64,000 bases of DNA from Algihabitans albus (GTDB taxonomy: Bacteria; Pseudomonadota; Alphaproteobacteria; Kiloniellales; DSM-21159), in the NCBI RefSeq assembly GCF_003572205.1, contig NZ_QXNY01000004.1, forward strand, positions 558,548 to 622,547, given 5' to 3'. Below are positions 17,203-25,343 of the stretch, one piece after another. The notes beneath the pieces were generated by a model that was not told where the DNA came from, did not search any database, and worked only from the letters and a program-made list of their open reading frames with translations. A program made the position numbers and the translations under genes. Position 1 is the stretch's first letter, and each line of letters starts with the position of its first letter.

Positions 17203-17846
17203 AGTTCGTCCTCCGGGTCGGGCAGAGCCGGCGGGAATTCGTCGACCGCCAGCACGTGAGGGGTCTCGCCTGGAAAGCCGATATGTGTGGCGATGGCCGC
17301 CATCCCGCCTGCGGCGCGGTGTTCCGCGACGGCTCGCGCCAACCGCTCGACCGAGGTGTGGTCCAGGCCCACGGTGGGTTCGTCCAGCAGCCAGAGCGGC
17401 GCGCTGCCGAGGGTCATGCGTGCGAGCGCCAGTCGCCGCTTCTGCCCGGCGGACAGGAGGCGTCCCGGCCGGTCTGCCAGATCGGCCAAATCGAAACGGG
17501 CGAGCGCCCGGTCGATGTCGGCGGCCTGCAGGCCGCGTAAAGCGGCCCAAAACCGAAGGTCCTCGACCGCGCTAAGCGCTGGCTTCACCGCCTCTCCATG
17601 ACCGAGGTAGCGCAAGCGCTCGTGATGGCTGCCGAGATCGTCCCAAACCTCCTGTCCGTTCCAGGCAAGCCGCCCGACGGCAGGGCGGAGCAGCCCCGCC
17701 AGCACCCGCAACAGACTGGACTTGCCGGCGCCGTTCGGGCCGATCAGGAGCATCAAACCGCCGGCTTCCAACGAGAAGCCGAGCCCCGCGAAGATCGCCC
17801 GGTCGCCGCGAATGCAGCCGAGATCTGAGGCTTCGAACAGAGGCAT
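17196..17846 (-). CDS. ccmA: Haem exporter ATP-binding protein CcmA
   Basis: ATPase of CcmABCD, which uses ATP to release holo-CcmE from CcmC. The 216-aa protein has Walker A GPNGAGKSS (residues 36-44), signature LLSAGQKRRLALARM, Walker B PLWLLDEPTVGLD and an H-loop in AIATHIGF. It is the first gene of a complete minus-strand ccmABCDEFGHI set, 71 bases downstream of where rsmD (also minus) begins the next unit. Confidence 0.95.
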   Translation of the reverse strand: MPLFEASDLGCIRGDRAIFAGLGFSLEAGGLMLLIGPNGAGKSSLLRVLAGLLRPAVGRLAWNGQEVWDDLGSHHERLRYLGHGEAVKPALSAVEDLRFWAALRGLQAADIDRALARFDLADLADRPGRLLSAGQKRRLALARMTLGSAPLWLLDEPTVGLDHTSVERLARAVAEHRAAGGMAAIATHIGFPGETPHVLAVDEFPPALPDPEDELW

Positions 17847-17917
17847 GGGATGGCAGGCAGGCTCTCAAAGGTGATGCGGGAGAGAGCCTTACGCCCAGCC
17901 TGCGCGCCGGGCAAGGC

Positions 17918-18508
17918 TCAGGTCGAAGAGGAGTCCGCGGCCGGCGGTACCGTCATCCGCAGGAAGCAGAGCTTGGCTTTGCCGTATCTGCGCTCGTCGA
18001 GCACTGTAAAGTCGGATGGCAAGTCCAGAGGTTCGCTCTTCAGCAACTCCAGGCAGACCAGAGTGCCCGACCCGACCCAGCCGGCCTTCGTCAGGGCCTC
18101 CAGAGCCGGCCGCGCCAAACCCTGATTGTAGGGAGGGTCCATGAAAACGAGATCCGCCGGAGCCTCCGCTTTCGGCGGATGCAGCACGTCGCGATCATGC
18201 ACGCGGCAGGTCTCCGCGACGCCCAGGGCGGCGACGTTGGCGCGCAAGACGCTCAAGGCTGGGGCGTAGCGTTCCAGGAAGTCCACCCGGGCGCCGCCGC
18301 GGGACAGGGCCTCCAACCCCAACGCGCCGGTGCCGGCAAAGGCATCCAGAACACGGGCCGCAGGCAGAGGCGAGACGCCGCCGGTCAGGCGGCCGCCCTC
18401 CAGAATCCCGAACAAGGCCTCACGGGTGCGGTCGGCCGTCGGCCGGACACCTTCACCGTCGGGAGCGACCAGACGCTTGCCGCGCAGGCTACCGGCGACG
18501 ATGCGCAT
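17918..18508 (-). CDS. rsmD: 16S rRNA (guanine-966-N2)-methyltransferase RsmD
   Basis: SAM-dependent methyltransferase for G966 of 16S rRNA. The 196-aa product has the family N terminus MRIVAGSLRGKRLVAP and VRPTADRTREALFGIL, the SAM-binding DAFAGTGALGLEALSRGA-type loop near residues 54-70, and the catalytic DPPY motif (VFMDPPYNQGL). Its first 20 bases overlap the end of the pseudouridine synthase gene, so the two rRNA-modifying enzymes are co-expressed. Confidence 0.95.
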   Translation of the reverse strand: MRIVAGSLRGKRLVAPDGEGVRPTADRTREALFGILEGGRLTGGVSPLPAARVLDAFAGTGALGLEALSRGGARVDFLERYAPALSVLRANVAALGVAETCRVHDRDVLHPPKAEAPADLVFMDPPYNQGLARPALEALTKAGWVGSGTLVCLELLKSEPLDLPSDFTVLDERRYGKAKLCFLRMTVPPAADSSST

Positions 18509-19319
18509 CGCTGGTCACTCCCAGCTCGACGGCCAGCTTGGTGCCGAGCTGCTCCTTCATGACTTTGGGCGGGACCTCTTCGACTTCGCCCGGCTTCAAG
18601 GCACCCAATTGAAAGGGCCCGAACGCCAGTCGGATCAACCGGTTGACCCTGAGGCCGAGCGCCTCGCAGACACGCCGGATCTCCCGGTTCTTACCTTCGC
18701 GCAGCGTCATGGTCAGCCAGGCATTGGCGCCCCCGGTGCGCTCCGTCGGCTTGTTATCCAGTTGCGCTTCGATCGGACCGTAGCTGACGCCATCCACCTC
18801 GATGCCGTCGCGCAAGCGCTCCAAGGCCTTCGGCGCGACCATCCCGAACACCCGCACCCGGTAGCGGCGGCGCCAGCCGGTGGCCGGAAGTTCCAGTTGA
18901 CGCTTCAGCCCGCCGTCGTTGGTCAGCAGCAGCAGCCCTTCGGAACTGAGATCGAGCCGACCGACCGGCATGACCCGCGGCAGCCCTGCCGGAAGACGGT
19001 CGAAAACGGTCGGGCGGCCCTCCGGGTCGCGTTCCGTGGTCAGCAGCCCCGTCGGCTTGTGATAGCGCCAGAGCCGGGGCGGTTCGCGTCGCGGCAGCGG
19101 CTCTCCGTCGACGGTAATGGCCTGGCTTGGCGTCACGTTGACGGCCGGGCTCGCGACCGGCGCTCCATCCAGTTCGACACGGCCCTGGGCAATCAGCGCC
19201 TCGGCTTCGCGGCGCGAGCAGAGTCCGGAGCGGGCGATCGCCTTTGCAATGCGCTCGCCCGCCGTGCCGTCGGTTTCGCTGGGCCCGGTGGTGTCCTGTG
19301 GCATCGCGGGTTTGCCCAA
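18489..19319 (-). CDS. RsuA/RluB-family ribosomal RNA pseudouridine synthase
   Basis: Isomerises uridine in rRNA. The 276-aa protein has an N-terminal S4 RNA-binding domain (IAKAIARSGLCSRREAEALIAQGRV) and a catalytic domain with the family motif MPVGRLDLSSEGLLLLTNDG that contains the catalytic aspartate. Further conserved parts are TLREGKNREIRRVCEALGL and NRLIRLAFGPF. RluB (23S position 2605) is the likeliest assignment, but RsuA, RluE and RluF are not excluded. MPQDTTG, four codons in, is an alternative start. It overlaps rsmD by 20 bases. Confidence 0.93.
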   Translation of the reverse strand: MGKPAMPQDTTGPSETDGTAGERIAKAIARSGLCSRREAEALIAQGRVELDGAPVASPAVNVTPSQAITVDGEPLPRREPPRLWRYHKPTGLLTTERDPEGRPTVFDRLPAGLPRVMPVGRLDLSSEGLLLLTNDGGLKRQLELPATGWRRRYRVRVFGMVAPKALERLRDGIEVDGVSYGPIEAQLDNKPTERTGGANAWLTMTLREGKNREIRRVCEALGLRVNRLIRLAFGPFQLGALKPGEVEEVPPKVMKEQLGTKLAVELGVTSDAHRRR

Positions 19320-19330
19320 AGGTCCTGCTC

Positions 19331-19795
19331 TTAGAGCCGGCTCTCGTCGAAGTCGACGCAGGAGAGATCGAAGGCCGCCAGACCTTCTTCGAGATAGTCC
19401 GGCAAAAGCGGAATGCCGATCAGGTACTCGGCCGTTCGGCTATTGTGGCGTTCGCTCGCCGTCTCGGTCGCTTCGCTCCACTGGTCGACTTCGTAGTCGC
19501 CACGGCCGAGCCACGTGAGTGCCACCAGTTCGACCTGTTCCTCTTCGTCGAGGTTGCGGATGAAGGTGGTCAACTCCTCCAGAATGCCGTCCTCGCTGGC
19601 GGTCTCCAACGGCTCCTCGTCGTCTTCGTCGACGTCCTCGCCGTCCAGGCCTCCAGAGGACTCCAGCTCCTCTTCGGCGTCCTCATCCAGTTCGACCTCG
19701 TCGTCCTCGGTCTCCGCCCGAATGAGGCCTTCCTCTTCATACTCGCGCATCTTCACGACGACGAAACAGACCTTGTCGACGTCCATCTCCAGCAT
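19331..19795 (-). CDS. DUF3775 family acidic protein
   Basis: A 154-aa, very acidic cytoplasmic protein matching the DUF3775 type by its ends: N-terminal LEMDVDKVCFVVVKMREYE and C-terminal ELVALTWLGRGDY..., ending GIPLLPDYLEEGLAAF. The middle (about residues 25-62) is a run of Glu/Asp with few other residues and is probably disordered. Function is unknown. AAGGAG sits seven bases before the ATG at 19795. It lies 11 bases upstream of the pseudouridine synthase gene, which suggests co-transcription. Confidence 0.8.
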   Translation of the reverse strand: MLEMDVDKVCFVVVKMREYEEEGLIRAETEDDEVELDEDAEEELESSGGLDGEDVDEDDEEPLETASEDGILEELTTFIRNLDEEEQVELVALTWLGRGDYEVDQWSEATETASERHNSRTAEYLIGIPLLPDYLEEGLAAFDLSCVDFDESRL

Positions 19796-19891
19796 GGAGA
19801 ACTCCTTGGGGATTGGGCAGGTTGGCGAATTGTGCCCGCGCACTTAACGCGAAGCTTGACCCAGGGCAAGGCCCGTGGTGTTGAGCGGACC

Positions 19892-20368
19892 ATGGCACGG
19901 CAGGAAGAGCAGACGGAACCGCGGAGGCCCGACCTCATGAGCATGGCGCTGGAAGAGGCCCGTGCCGCCGCTCTTGCCGGCGAGGTGCCGGTCGGCGCAG
20001 TGCTGGCGGATGCCCGGGGACAGGTCCTGGCGCGCGCACACAATCTGGTCGAGCGCCTCCAGGATCCCACCGCTCATGCCGAGCTGCTGGCGATCCGGGA
20101 TGCCGCTCAGCGTCTCGGTAGCAAGCGGCTGGAGGACGCGGAGCTCTACGTGACTCTGGAACCCTGCGCGATGTGTGCACAGGCGATCGCCTTCGCCCGC
20201 CTGCGTCGGGTCGTTTTCGGCGCCTACGACCCCAAGGGAGGCGGCGTCGACCACGGCGCGCGCATCTTCGAACAGCCGACCACCAACCATCGGCCCGAGG
20301 TGGTCGGCGGGTTTCGCGAAAGCGACTGCGCCGCGCTGCTGACGACCTTCTTTCGCCTACGCCGCTGA
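19892..20368 (+). CDS. tadA: tRNA-specific adenosine deaminase TadA
   Basis: Zinc deaminase converting A34 to inosine in tRNA-Arg(ACG), an essential step. The 158-aa protein has the zinc and catalytic motifs TAHAEL (His ligand and catalytic Glu) and EPCAMCAQA (two Cys ligands). Also present are VPVGAVLA near the N terminus and VFGAYDPKGGGVDHG, typical of TadA. The N terminus has an extra 15 residues before MSMALEEA, which is an alternative start. It is divergent from the DUF3775 gene. Confidence 0.93.
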   Translation: MARQEEQTEPRRPDLMSMALEEARAAALAGEVPVGAVLADARGQVLARAHNLVERLQDPTAHAELLAIRDAAQRLGSKRLEDAELYVTLEPCAMCAQAIAFARLRRVVFGAYDPKGGGVDHGARIFEQPTTNHRPEVVGGFRESDCAALLTTFFRLRR

Positions 20369-20423
20369 TCGCGCAGTCCTACGCGCTGGTCCAACCCGAC
20401 CTCGCGATCCGTCCCGGCGCTGC

Positions 20424-22133
20424 TCAGCCCGCCAGGGCTAACGGTGCGTCCGCTCCGCCGCTGCGGAGTCCGCGAAAGAACCGACCGGTTGGCCGGTCGC
20501 TCCTCATCAGCTCCTCGGGTTTGCCGCTCTCGATCAGCCGGCCGCCCTCCAGATACCAGATTCGATCCATCTGGGCCGCAACCGACCGGCTGTGGGTTGC
20601 CACCAGCACCGTTGCACCGCTGTTGCGCAGCAGATCCGCGACCTGCGCCTCGCCGCCGCCATCCAAGCCGGATTCCGGTTCGTCGAGCAGCAGCAGCCCC
20701 GCCTTGGAGAGCGCCGCGCGGGCCAGGACCACGCGGCGGGCCTCGCCGATGGAGAGGTTGCGGCCGCCTTCGGCAAGCGTACCGCCCAGGCCGCCGATCC
20801 GCTCGATCACGCCGGCCAGTCCGAAGGTCTCCGCCGTGCCCAGGATTTCGGCGTCGTCCGGCCGGGCGCCCAGGCCCATGGTCAGGGCGCGGCGCAAACT
20901 GCCGGCCAGGATCGGGGCACGCGAACTGACCAGGGAAATCGCCCGGCGGCGTGCGCTTGCGCTCAGGTTCGACAGCAGCCAGTCGCCGAGACGCACCTTG
21001 CCCTTGTTGCAGTCTTCAAGGCCGGCGGCGAGCTGCAGCAGGGTGGACTTGCCGGAGCCGTTGCCGCCGACGATGGCAATCTTCTCGCCGGCCGCCGCCG
21101 TGGCGGTGAAGTCCTCGAGGACGCCCGCCGAGACTTTCGAGAAGCGGAGGGCATGCGGTCCCGCCAAGTCCTCGCGCGATACCGTGCGCGGCTTGCGGCG
21201 CAGGCGCGGACGCGCCAACAGTGCCTCGCACTTATCCCGTGCGGCGACCCAGGCCCTGCGGCGATCCCAAACGCCGGCCAGATCGCGCATCGGCTGGAGC
21301 ATCAGCCCGACGGCTGCCAGTCCGGCGGCGGCTTCGGCCGGTGCCATGCCTCTGGTCAGTGCGACCAGCAAGATACTTGCGGCGGTAAAGCCGGCGACGG
21401 CGTCGGGGATCGCCCGCAACAGCTCGGCGACCCGGGTTCGCGCGACGGAGGATTCGATCAACTTCTCGCTGCGGCGCTGCAGGTGATCCCGTTCGATATC
21501 CATACGGCCCAGCAGGCGAAGCTCGGGCGCGTGCGGGATGCGTTCGCTCATATCGGCGGCCAGACGCGCGCGGCGCGCGCGCAGCCGGCGATGCATGCGG
21601 CCCAGCGGCAGCCCCGCGAGCGCCATCAGGAGCAGCCCGACACCGACCGGAATCGCGGCTGCGTAGGCTAGGGTGGGGTTCAGCAGATACAGAATGGCAC
21701 CTCCGGCGGGCAAGACGATACCGGCAGAGATCAAACGTCCGATCCCTCGGCTGACCCAGTTGCGAACCGCGGCAAGGTCGCCGACGAAGCGCATGGAGAG
21801 GGCGCCGATGCGGCGTTGCGCCACGTCCTTCGACGACATCCGGGTCAGATGCTCGAACAGCTTGATCCGCAGAGCCAGGGCGTAGTCCTGCCCCAGCCGT
21901 TCGGCGACCACCCGCTCCGCCACGCGCAGGAGCGCAATGGCGCAGCCGGCGCCCGCGATCAATAGCAACGGCTGGAGCGGAAAGACCTCCGACGAGGCCC
22001 GGAAGGCGGCAAAGACATCGCGCGTCGAGAAGGCGGCGATGCCCGCCGCGGTGGCCTGGCCCAAGGCCAGGGCCGCGACGAGCAGAATCCTGAGCCGGCG
22101 ACCGCCCGCTAGGAGTGGCGGGAGCCTATTCAT
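20424..22133 (-). CDS. ABC exporter half-transporter (fused permease-ATPase), last gene of an uncharacterised operon
   Basis: A 569-aa half-transporter that should work as a homodimer. Membrane helices occupy about residues 15-300 and the nucleotide-binding domain about residues 330-545. Walker A is GGNGSGKST (356-364), the signature is shortened to LSIGE (460-464), Walker B is LLLLDEP (480-486), the D-loop is SGLD and the H-loop His is 514. The Q-loop position appears to hold Ser404 instead of Gln, which is unusual. The fold is nearest the CydC/MsbA type, but the CydD partner is absent. Its ATG overlaps the NTPase stop, so it belongs to the five-gene operon at 20424-25343. It may export the product or move a modified molecule; the substrate is unknown. 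Confidence 0.85.
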   Translation of the reverse strand: MNRLPPLLAGGRRLRILLVAALALGQATAAGIAAFSTRDVFAAFRASSEVFPLQPLLLIAGAGCAIALLRVAERVVAERLGQDYALALRIKLFEHLTRMSSKDVAQRRIGALSMRFVGDLAAVRNWVSRGIGRLISAGIVLPAGGAILYLLNPTLAYAAAIPVGVGLLLMALAGLPLGRMHRRLRARRARLAADMSERIPHAPELRLLGRMDIERDHLQRRSEKLIESSVARTRVAELLRAIPDAVAGFTAASILLVALTRGMAPAEAAAGLAAVGLMLQPMRDLAGVWDRRRAWVAARDKCEALLARPRLRRKPRTVSREDLAGPHALRFSKVSAGVLEDFTATAAAGEKIAIVGGNGSGKSTLLQLAAGLEDCNKGKVRLGDWLLSNLSASARRRAISLVSSRAPILAGSLRRALTMGLGARPDDAEILGTAETFGLAGVIERIGGLGGTLAEGGRNLSIGEARRVVLARAALSKAGLLLLDEPESGLDGGGEAQVADLLRNSGATVLVATHSRSVAAQMDRIWYLEGGRLIESGKPEELMRSDRPTGRFFRGLRSGGADAPLALAG

Positions 22134-23200
22134 GCCGCCGCCTCGCAGAGCGGTGCGGCCGATGCTGCACTGGCGAGCAGCGCATTGGCCTTGGCCGGGT
22201 CGCAGAGAGCGTCGCGCGTCCAGATGGGCAGGCCGGTCATGGCTTCGGCCTCGGCCGACGCCAGCGGCGATTGGCTGACGACGCCGGTGATGGCCAGCGG
22301 CTCGATACCGATCTCGCTCAGAGTCGTGCTGCCGCCGACCGCCGACAGGGCGTCGGGAACAGCGAAGAGGAAGCTCGGAACCTCACTGCGCACGTAGTCG
22401 CTGCGCAGCAGTGCTGCCGTCTCGCTCTGCAGGATGCCGTCCGCGAACTCGACGATCACCACATCGCAATGGGCCTGTCCGGCCAGCCCGAGTAAAAGCT
22501 CCAGCGCCGTTTCGATCTGCTTCACCGGCTGCCGGTACGTCGAGACCATGCCCGCATCGACGAAGTCGCAGACGAAGTGCGCGCCGGAGTCGATATAGGC
22601 GTTGTAGTCTCCGAAGGCTGCCGTGCCGGTGATTTTGATGACGCCAACCCGGTGGCCGGCCCGCCGCAATCCATTGGCCAAAGCCGCTGCTGCTGTGGTT
22701 TTGCCGGAGTTCATCGAGGCGCCGACGAGGCCGATCGTTGTCGGCCGCCTGCTGGGTCGGGCAGATGCTTCGGCGTAGGATGACAGGTTGACGATCTGAC
22801 CGTTGGCATCCGTCAGCAGGCCGATCGGAACGACGCTCGTGGGCTGGCCGATTCGGCCGTTTTTCTGCCGCATCTGACCGAGCACGCCGCCGCTGGCGAG
22901 CAAGTCCGAGGACTGCCGGTTGAGCCGGGCGATGCCTTCGAATTGGTCCGGCGCGTAACGGTCGCCGCAGGCGACGACCACCAGGTCGTCCGGGTAGAGC
23001 TCCGAACCGCGTCCGGAGGTCAGCTGCAGGCGCTTGTGAGAGCCGATCTGCTCGACTCGGCCAAGGACCAGGTCGCCGGACCTCGCCTCTTCGATCCGGT
23101 CATTGATGCCGACGATATCGCTCTGCTGCACGCGGCGGGTCGAGAAGGCCCATTTGGCGCCGGCGAGGGAGGCTGTGAAAGGGGTGCGGTAGCTGGTCAT
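22130..23200 (-). CDS. P-loop NTPase with N-terminal beta-rich domain, unknown function
   Basis: A 356-aa soluble protein. The N-terminal 140 residues look beta-rich (SGDLVLGRVEQIG, LYPDDLVVVACGDRYAP). The C-terminal half is a P-loop domain with GASMNSGKTT (160-169), a VGVIKITG strand (about 185-192) and VVIVEFADGILQSE (about 247-260). That pattern resembles the SIMIBI-class folds of BioD, MobB and DUF1611 proteins, not a motor ATPase. I do not recognise a family. The start is the ATG at 23200, 25 bases after the hydrolase stop; its end overlaps the ABC exporter start by ATGA. In context it may activate or phosphorylate a substrate made by the neighbouring enzymes. Confidence 0.75.
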   Translation of the reverse strand: MTSYRTPFTASLAGAKWAFSTRRVQQSDIVGINDRIEEARSGDLVLGRVEQIGSHKRLQLTSGRGSELYPDDLVVVACGDRYAPDQFEGIARLNRQSSDLLASGGVLGQMRQKNGRIGQPTSVVPIGLLTDANGQIVNLSSYAEASARPSRRPTTIGLVGASMNSGKTTAAAALANGLRRAGHRVGVIKITGTAAFGDYNAYIDSGAHFVCDFVDAGMVSTYRQPVKQIETALELLLGLAGQAHCDVVIVEFADGILQSETAALLRSDYVRSEVPSFLFAVPDALSAVGGSTTLSEIGIEPLAITGVVSQSPLASAEAEAMTGLPIWTRDALCDPAKANALLASAASAAPLCEAAA

Positions 23201-23225
23201 GGGAAAAACTCCTTTGGTGCGGCGC

Positions 23226-24053
23226 TCAGGCCTTGGCGATTTTGCTGTTTGCGGTGCCGATATCGTCGGAATCGGGCAGCACCAGATGGGTCAGCTCGCT
23301 CCGCGTGATGCAGTCGCTGAAGTGATGGGTACAGCCGGGCAGAACCTGCAGGCTGACGTCTGGACGAAGGCCTCGTGCCTTGGCCGCTTCTTGAATGGCG
23401 CGGCTCCAGCGCTTGGCCCGAGTCAGACGATCCAGCCCTTGTTGCCGATCGATCTCCGGGCCGCTGCGCGTGTTGTCGTCCGGTTGGCTATCGTGTTCGC
23501 CGACGTAGATCCGAATCGGCAGACGCAGGAAGCGCTCCAAGCCAGCCTCCATCCGAGGGCCCCAGTCGTCACGCTTGTCCTGACGCGCGGCTAAGCCGAG
23601 AGGAAACTCGGTCGCATCGGGGAAGGTGTACCAACCCGCCGCGCCCACGATCAGACGCTTGACAAGATGGGGGTAGAGCATCGCGAAGCGGTGTGAGAAC
23701 TGTGCGCCGCCGGAATGCCCGAAAAGGTCGAACTGCGAGGTCTGCCAGATGCCTTCCATCCGCAGCTCTTCCAGGAGTGCCAGGAGTGCCAGGTCCGCGC
23801 GTCCCTTGCGGACAAGCTGCTGATAATGCGGCCAGGTCTCCCGGTCGAAAAGCGGTGCGATCAGCGGTCGGCCCAGGGCTTCGGCCCGCCGGCGCAACCT
23901 CGAGGCTTTTTCGTAGGCGCCGCGTTGGATGCCGTGGACGGCGATCAGCGGCACGGCGTCCGGCGCGACGGAGTTGGGCAGGACCATCCAGCAGGACAGG
24001 CCGCGGCGGCCGCGTGCCGGTCTGTGAACCAGTGCCGACTTTTTGCTTCGCAT
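23226..24053 (-). CDS. Alpha/beta hydrolase, unknown substrate
   Basis: A 275-aa alpha/beta-hydrolase. The oxyanion region PLIAVHGIQRGAY (about 35-47), nucleophile elbow LFGHSGGAQ with Ser114, acid Asp188 (YVGEHDSQ) and base His243/244 (GCTHHFSD) form a complete catalytic triad. I start it at 24053, where GGAGG lies six bases upstream. An ATG at 24086 would overlap the preceding stop by ATGA and add eleven residues but has a weaker ribosome site. There is no signal peptide, so it acts in the cytoplasm. Between the hydroxylase and NTPase genes, it may release or transfer an ester-linked intermediate; that is a guess. Confidence 0.8.
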   Translation of the reverse strand: MRSKKSALVHRPARGRRGLSCWMVLPNSVAPDAVPLIAVHGIQRGAYEKASRLRRRAEALGRPLIAPLFDRETWPHYQQLVRKGRADLALLALLEELRMEGIWQTSQFDLFGHSGGAQFSHRFAMLYPHLVKRLIVGAAGWYTFPDATEFPLGLAARQDKRDDWGPRMEAGLERFLRLPIRIYVGEHDSQPDDNTRSGPEIDRQQGLDRLTRAKRWSRAIQEAAKARGLRPDVSLQVLPGCTHHFSDCITRSELTHLVLPDSDDIGTANSKIAKA

Positions 24054-24082
24054 TGGAACCTCCAGGTGGTGCAGCAGCGCAG

Positions 24083-24673
24083 TCATGACTGAGCTTTCTG
24101 CGCGGCTTTGGCGCCGCCGATCTCGGCTTCGAGGTGGCGCGGCAGGAGGTCGAAGATCATGTGGATGCGATCTTCGTCGCTGTCGTTGACGGCCTCGTGC
24201 TCTTGCTTGTTGTCGAACCACCAGAGTTCGCCTTCGCGCATGCGCACGGACTCGTCGCCGGCACGGAGGAAAGAGCCCTGGGTCGAACGCAGCACCAGGT
24301 GGTAGCGGTCGCGCAGCAGGTAGTAGAGACCGCGGTCGATGTGCGGGTAGACCTTGTGGCCCGACGGCAGGCAGACCAGTTTGGCGCGGCTGAGCAGGGC
24401 TTTACGTTCCTTTGCGAAATCCTTGATGAAGCTGCAGGCCAGCGGATAGTGGCGCGAAGACGTTGTCCAACGGCTCTCATGCACGTCGCGTCTGTCACGG
24501 TCTCCGATTGCCGACTTGCGCAGGCCGCGCAGCGGGATCGAGAGTGCCTCGCGCTGAACCTTGATCTTGGATTGGCGCCCCGTCGAGGCGTCCCAGGCAT
24601 TGTCGATCCGGTCGATCTCCTGGAGGAACGGAAGCGGGTCGATTTCCGCCTTGATTCGCTGGAAGTACTTCAT
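24083..24673 (-). CDS. Aspartyl/asparaginyl beta-hydroxylase-like Fe(II)/2-oxoglutarate dioxygenase
   Basis: A 196-aa protein with the compact jelly-roll of the aspartyl/asparaginyl beta-hydroxylase family, which hydroxylates Asp, Asn or His side chains in proteins, peptides or small molecules. Visible metal and substrate motifs are LPSGHKVYPHIDRG (iron ligand His111), the RYHLVL strand, a WWFDNKQEHEAVN block (second iron ligand His159) and DRIHMIFD (2-oxoglutarate region). All core elements seem intact. It starts 31 bases after the lipoprotein gene and leads the enzymatic part of the operon. Substrate cannot be read from sequence; the neighbouring exporter suggests a secreted or lipid-linked product. 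Confidence 0.82.
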   Translation of the reverse strand: MKYFQRIKAEIDPLPFLQEIDRIDNAWDASTGRQSKIKVQREALSIPLRGLRKSAIGDRDRRDVHESRWTTSSRHYPLACSFIKDFAKERKALLSRAKLVCLPSGHKVYPHIDRGLYYLLRDRYHLVLRSTQGSFLRAGDESVRMREGELWWFDNKQEHEAVNDSDEDRIHMIFDLLPRHLEAEIGGAKAAQKAQS

Positions 24674-24704
24674 GGTCGCGGTCCTTCTTTTTTACTTGGT
24701 AGAT

Positions 24705-25343
24705 TCAGTCTTTGCGGATCCAGGACTCTTCGAGGCCCCGGCTGTCGGAGACTTGCGTGAAGGCGACCGGGCCTTCGCCGGGCGCGTACCAGGTCGTGCG
24801 GACCCGCTTGCTGTCGTCGCATTTGACGACGTAGGCGGGCGTGTCGGGCAGACCCGGACGGATGACATCGACCGCGCCGGTCACCTTGCAGACCGTTTCA
24901 CGCGTACGGCTGCGACCCGTATGGGATGTCGCTTCGCGCCGGTATCGGCCTTCACTGCCGACCCGCAGGGGGTAGAGCGAGTCCAGCTGGCGCACTTGCG
25001 CCTGGCCGGCATTCCAGTTCTTCGAGGTGCCGCAGTTGGCCCAGCTGTCGGACGGCGAAAACCAGTCGTTGTTCCGGGTCCAGACGCAGCCATCGTCCTG
25101 GCGCACGCGGACGCCGTTCCCGTAGGACTGGACATCGTAGCTGCGGTTGCGGCCGTCGATCAGGCTGGTCGTCTGGAAATCGCCGAAGCTCTCCGGACCC
25201 TGCACGATCGGCAGCTCGGAGGAGACCTGGGCCGTTTGCGGCCGGTTGGTTTCAAACACCGAACCGATCGAGTTCAGGATTTGCGTGCCGTCGGAAACGC
25301 AACCGGTCAGCAGTACGACGACGCCTACGGAAAGATATTTCAT
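24705..25343 (-). CDS. Putative lipoprotein, first gene of the uncharacterised operon
   Basis: A 212-aa protein with a short signal peptide and lipobox LLTGC (lipidated Cys15), so probably an inner- or outer-membrane lipoprotein facing the periplasm. The mature part has four further cysteines (DGCVW, ANCGTS, TVCKVT, VKCDDS) and a tail ending with VSDSRGLEESWIRKD. I know no family for it. GAGGA lies nine bases before the ATG at 25343. Four genes follow on the same strand with gaps of at most about 30 bases (hydroxylase, hydrolase, NTPase, ABC exporter). A role as a periplasmic acceptor, or as the target of the hydroxylase, is possible but unproven. Confidence 0.7.
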   Translation of the reverse strand: MKYLSVGVVVLLTGCVSDGTQILNSIGSVFETNRPQTAQVSSELPIVQGPESFGDFQTTSLIDGRNRSYDVQSYGNGVRVRQDDGCVWTRNNDWFSPSDSWANCGTSKNWNAGQAQVRQLDSLYPLRVGSEGRYRREATSHTGRSRTRETVCKVTGAVDVIRPGLPDTPAYVVKCDDSKRVRTTWYAPGEGPVAFTQVSDSRGLEESWIRKD

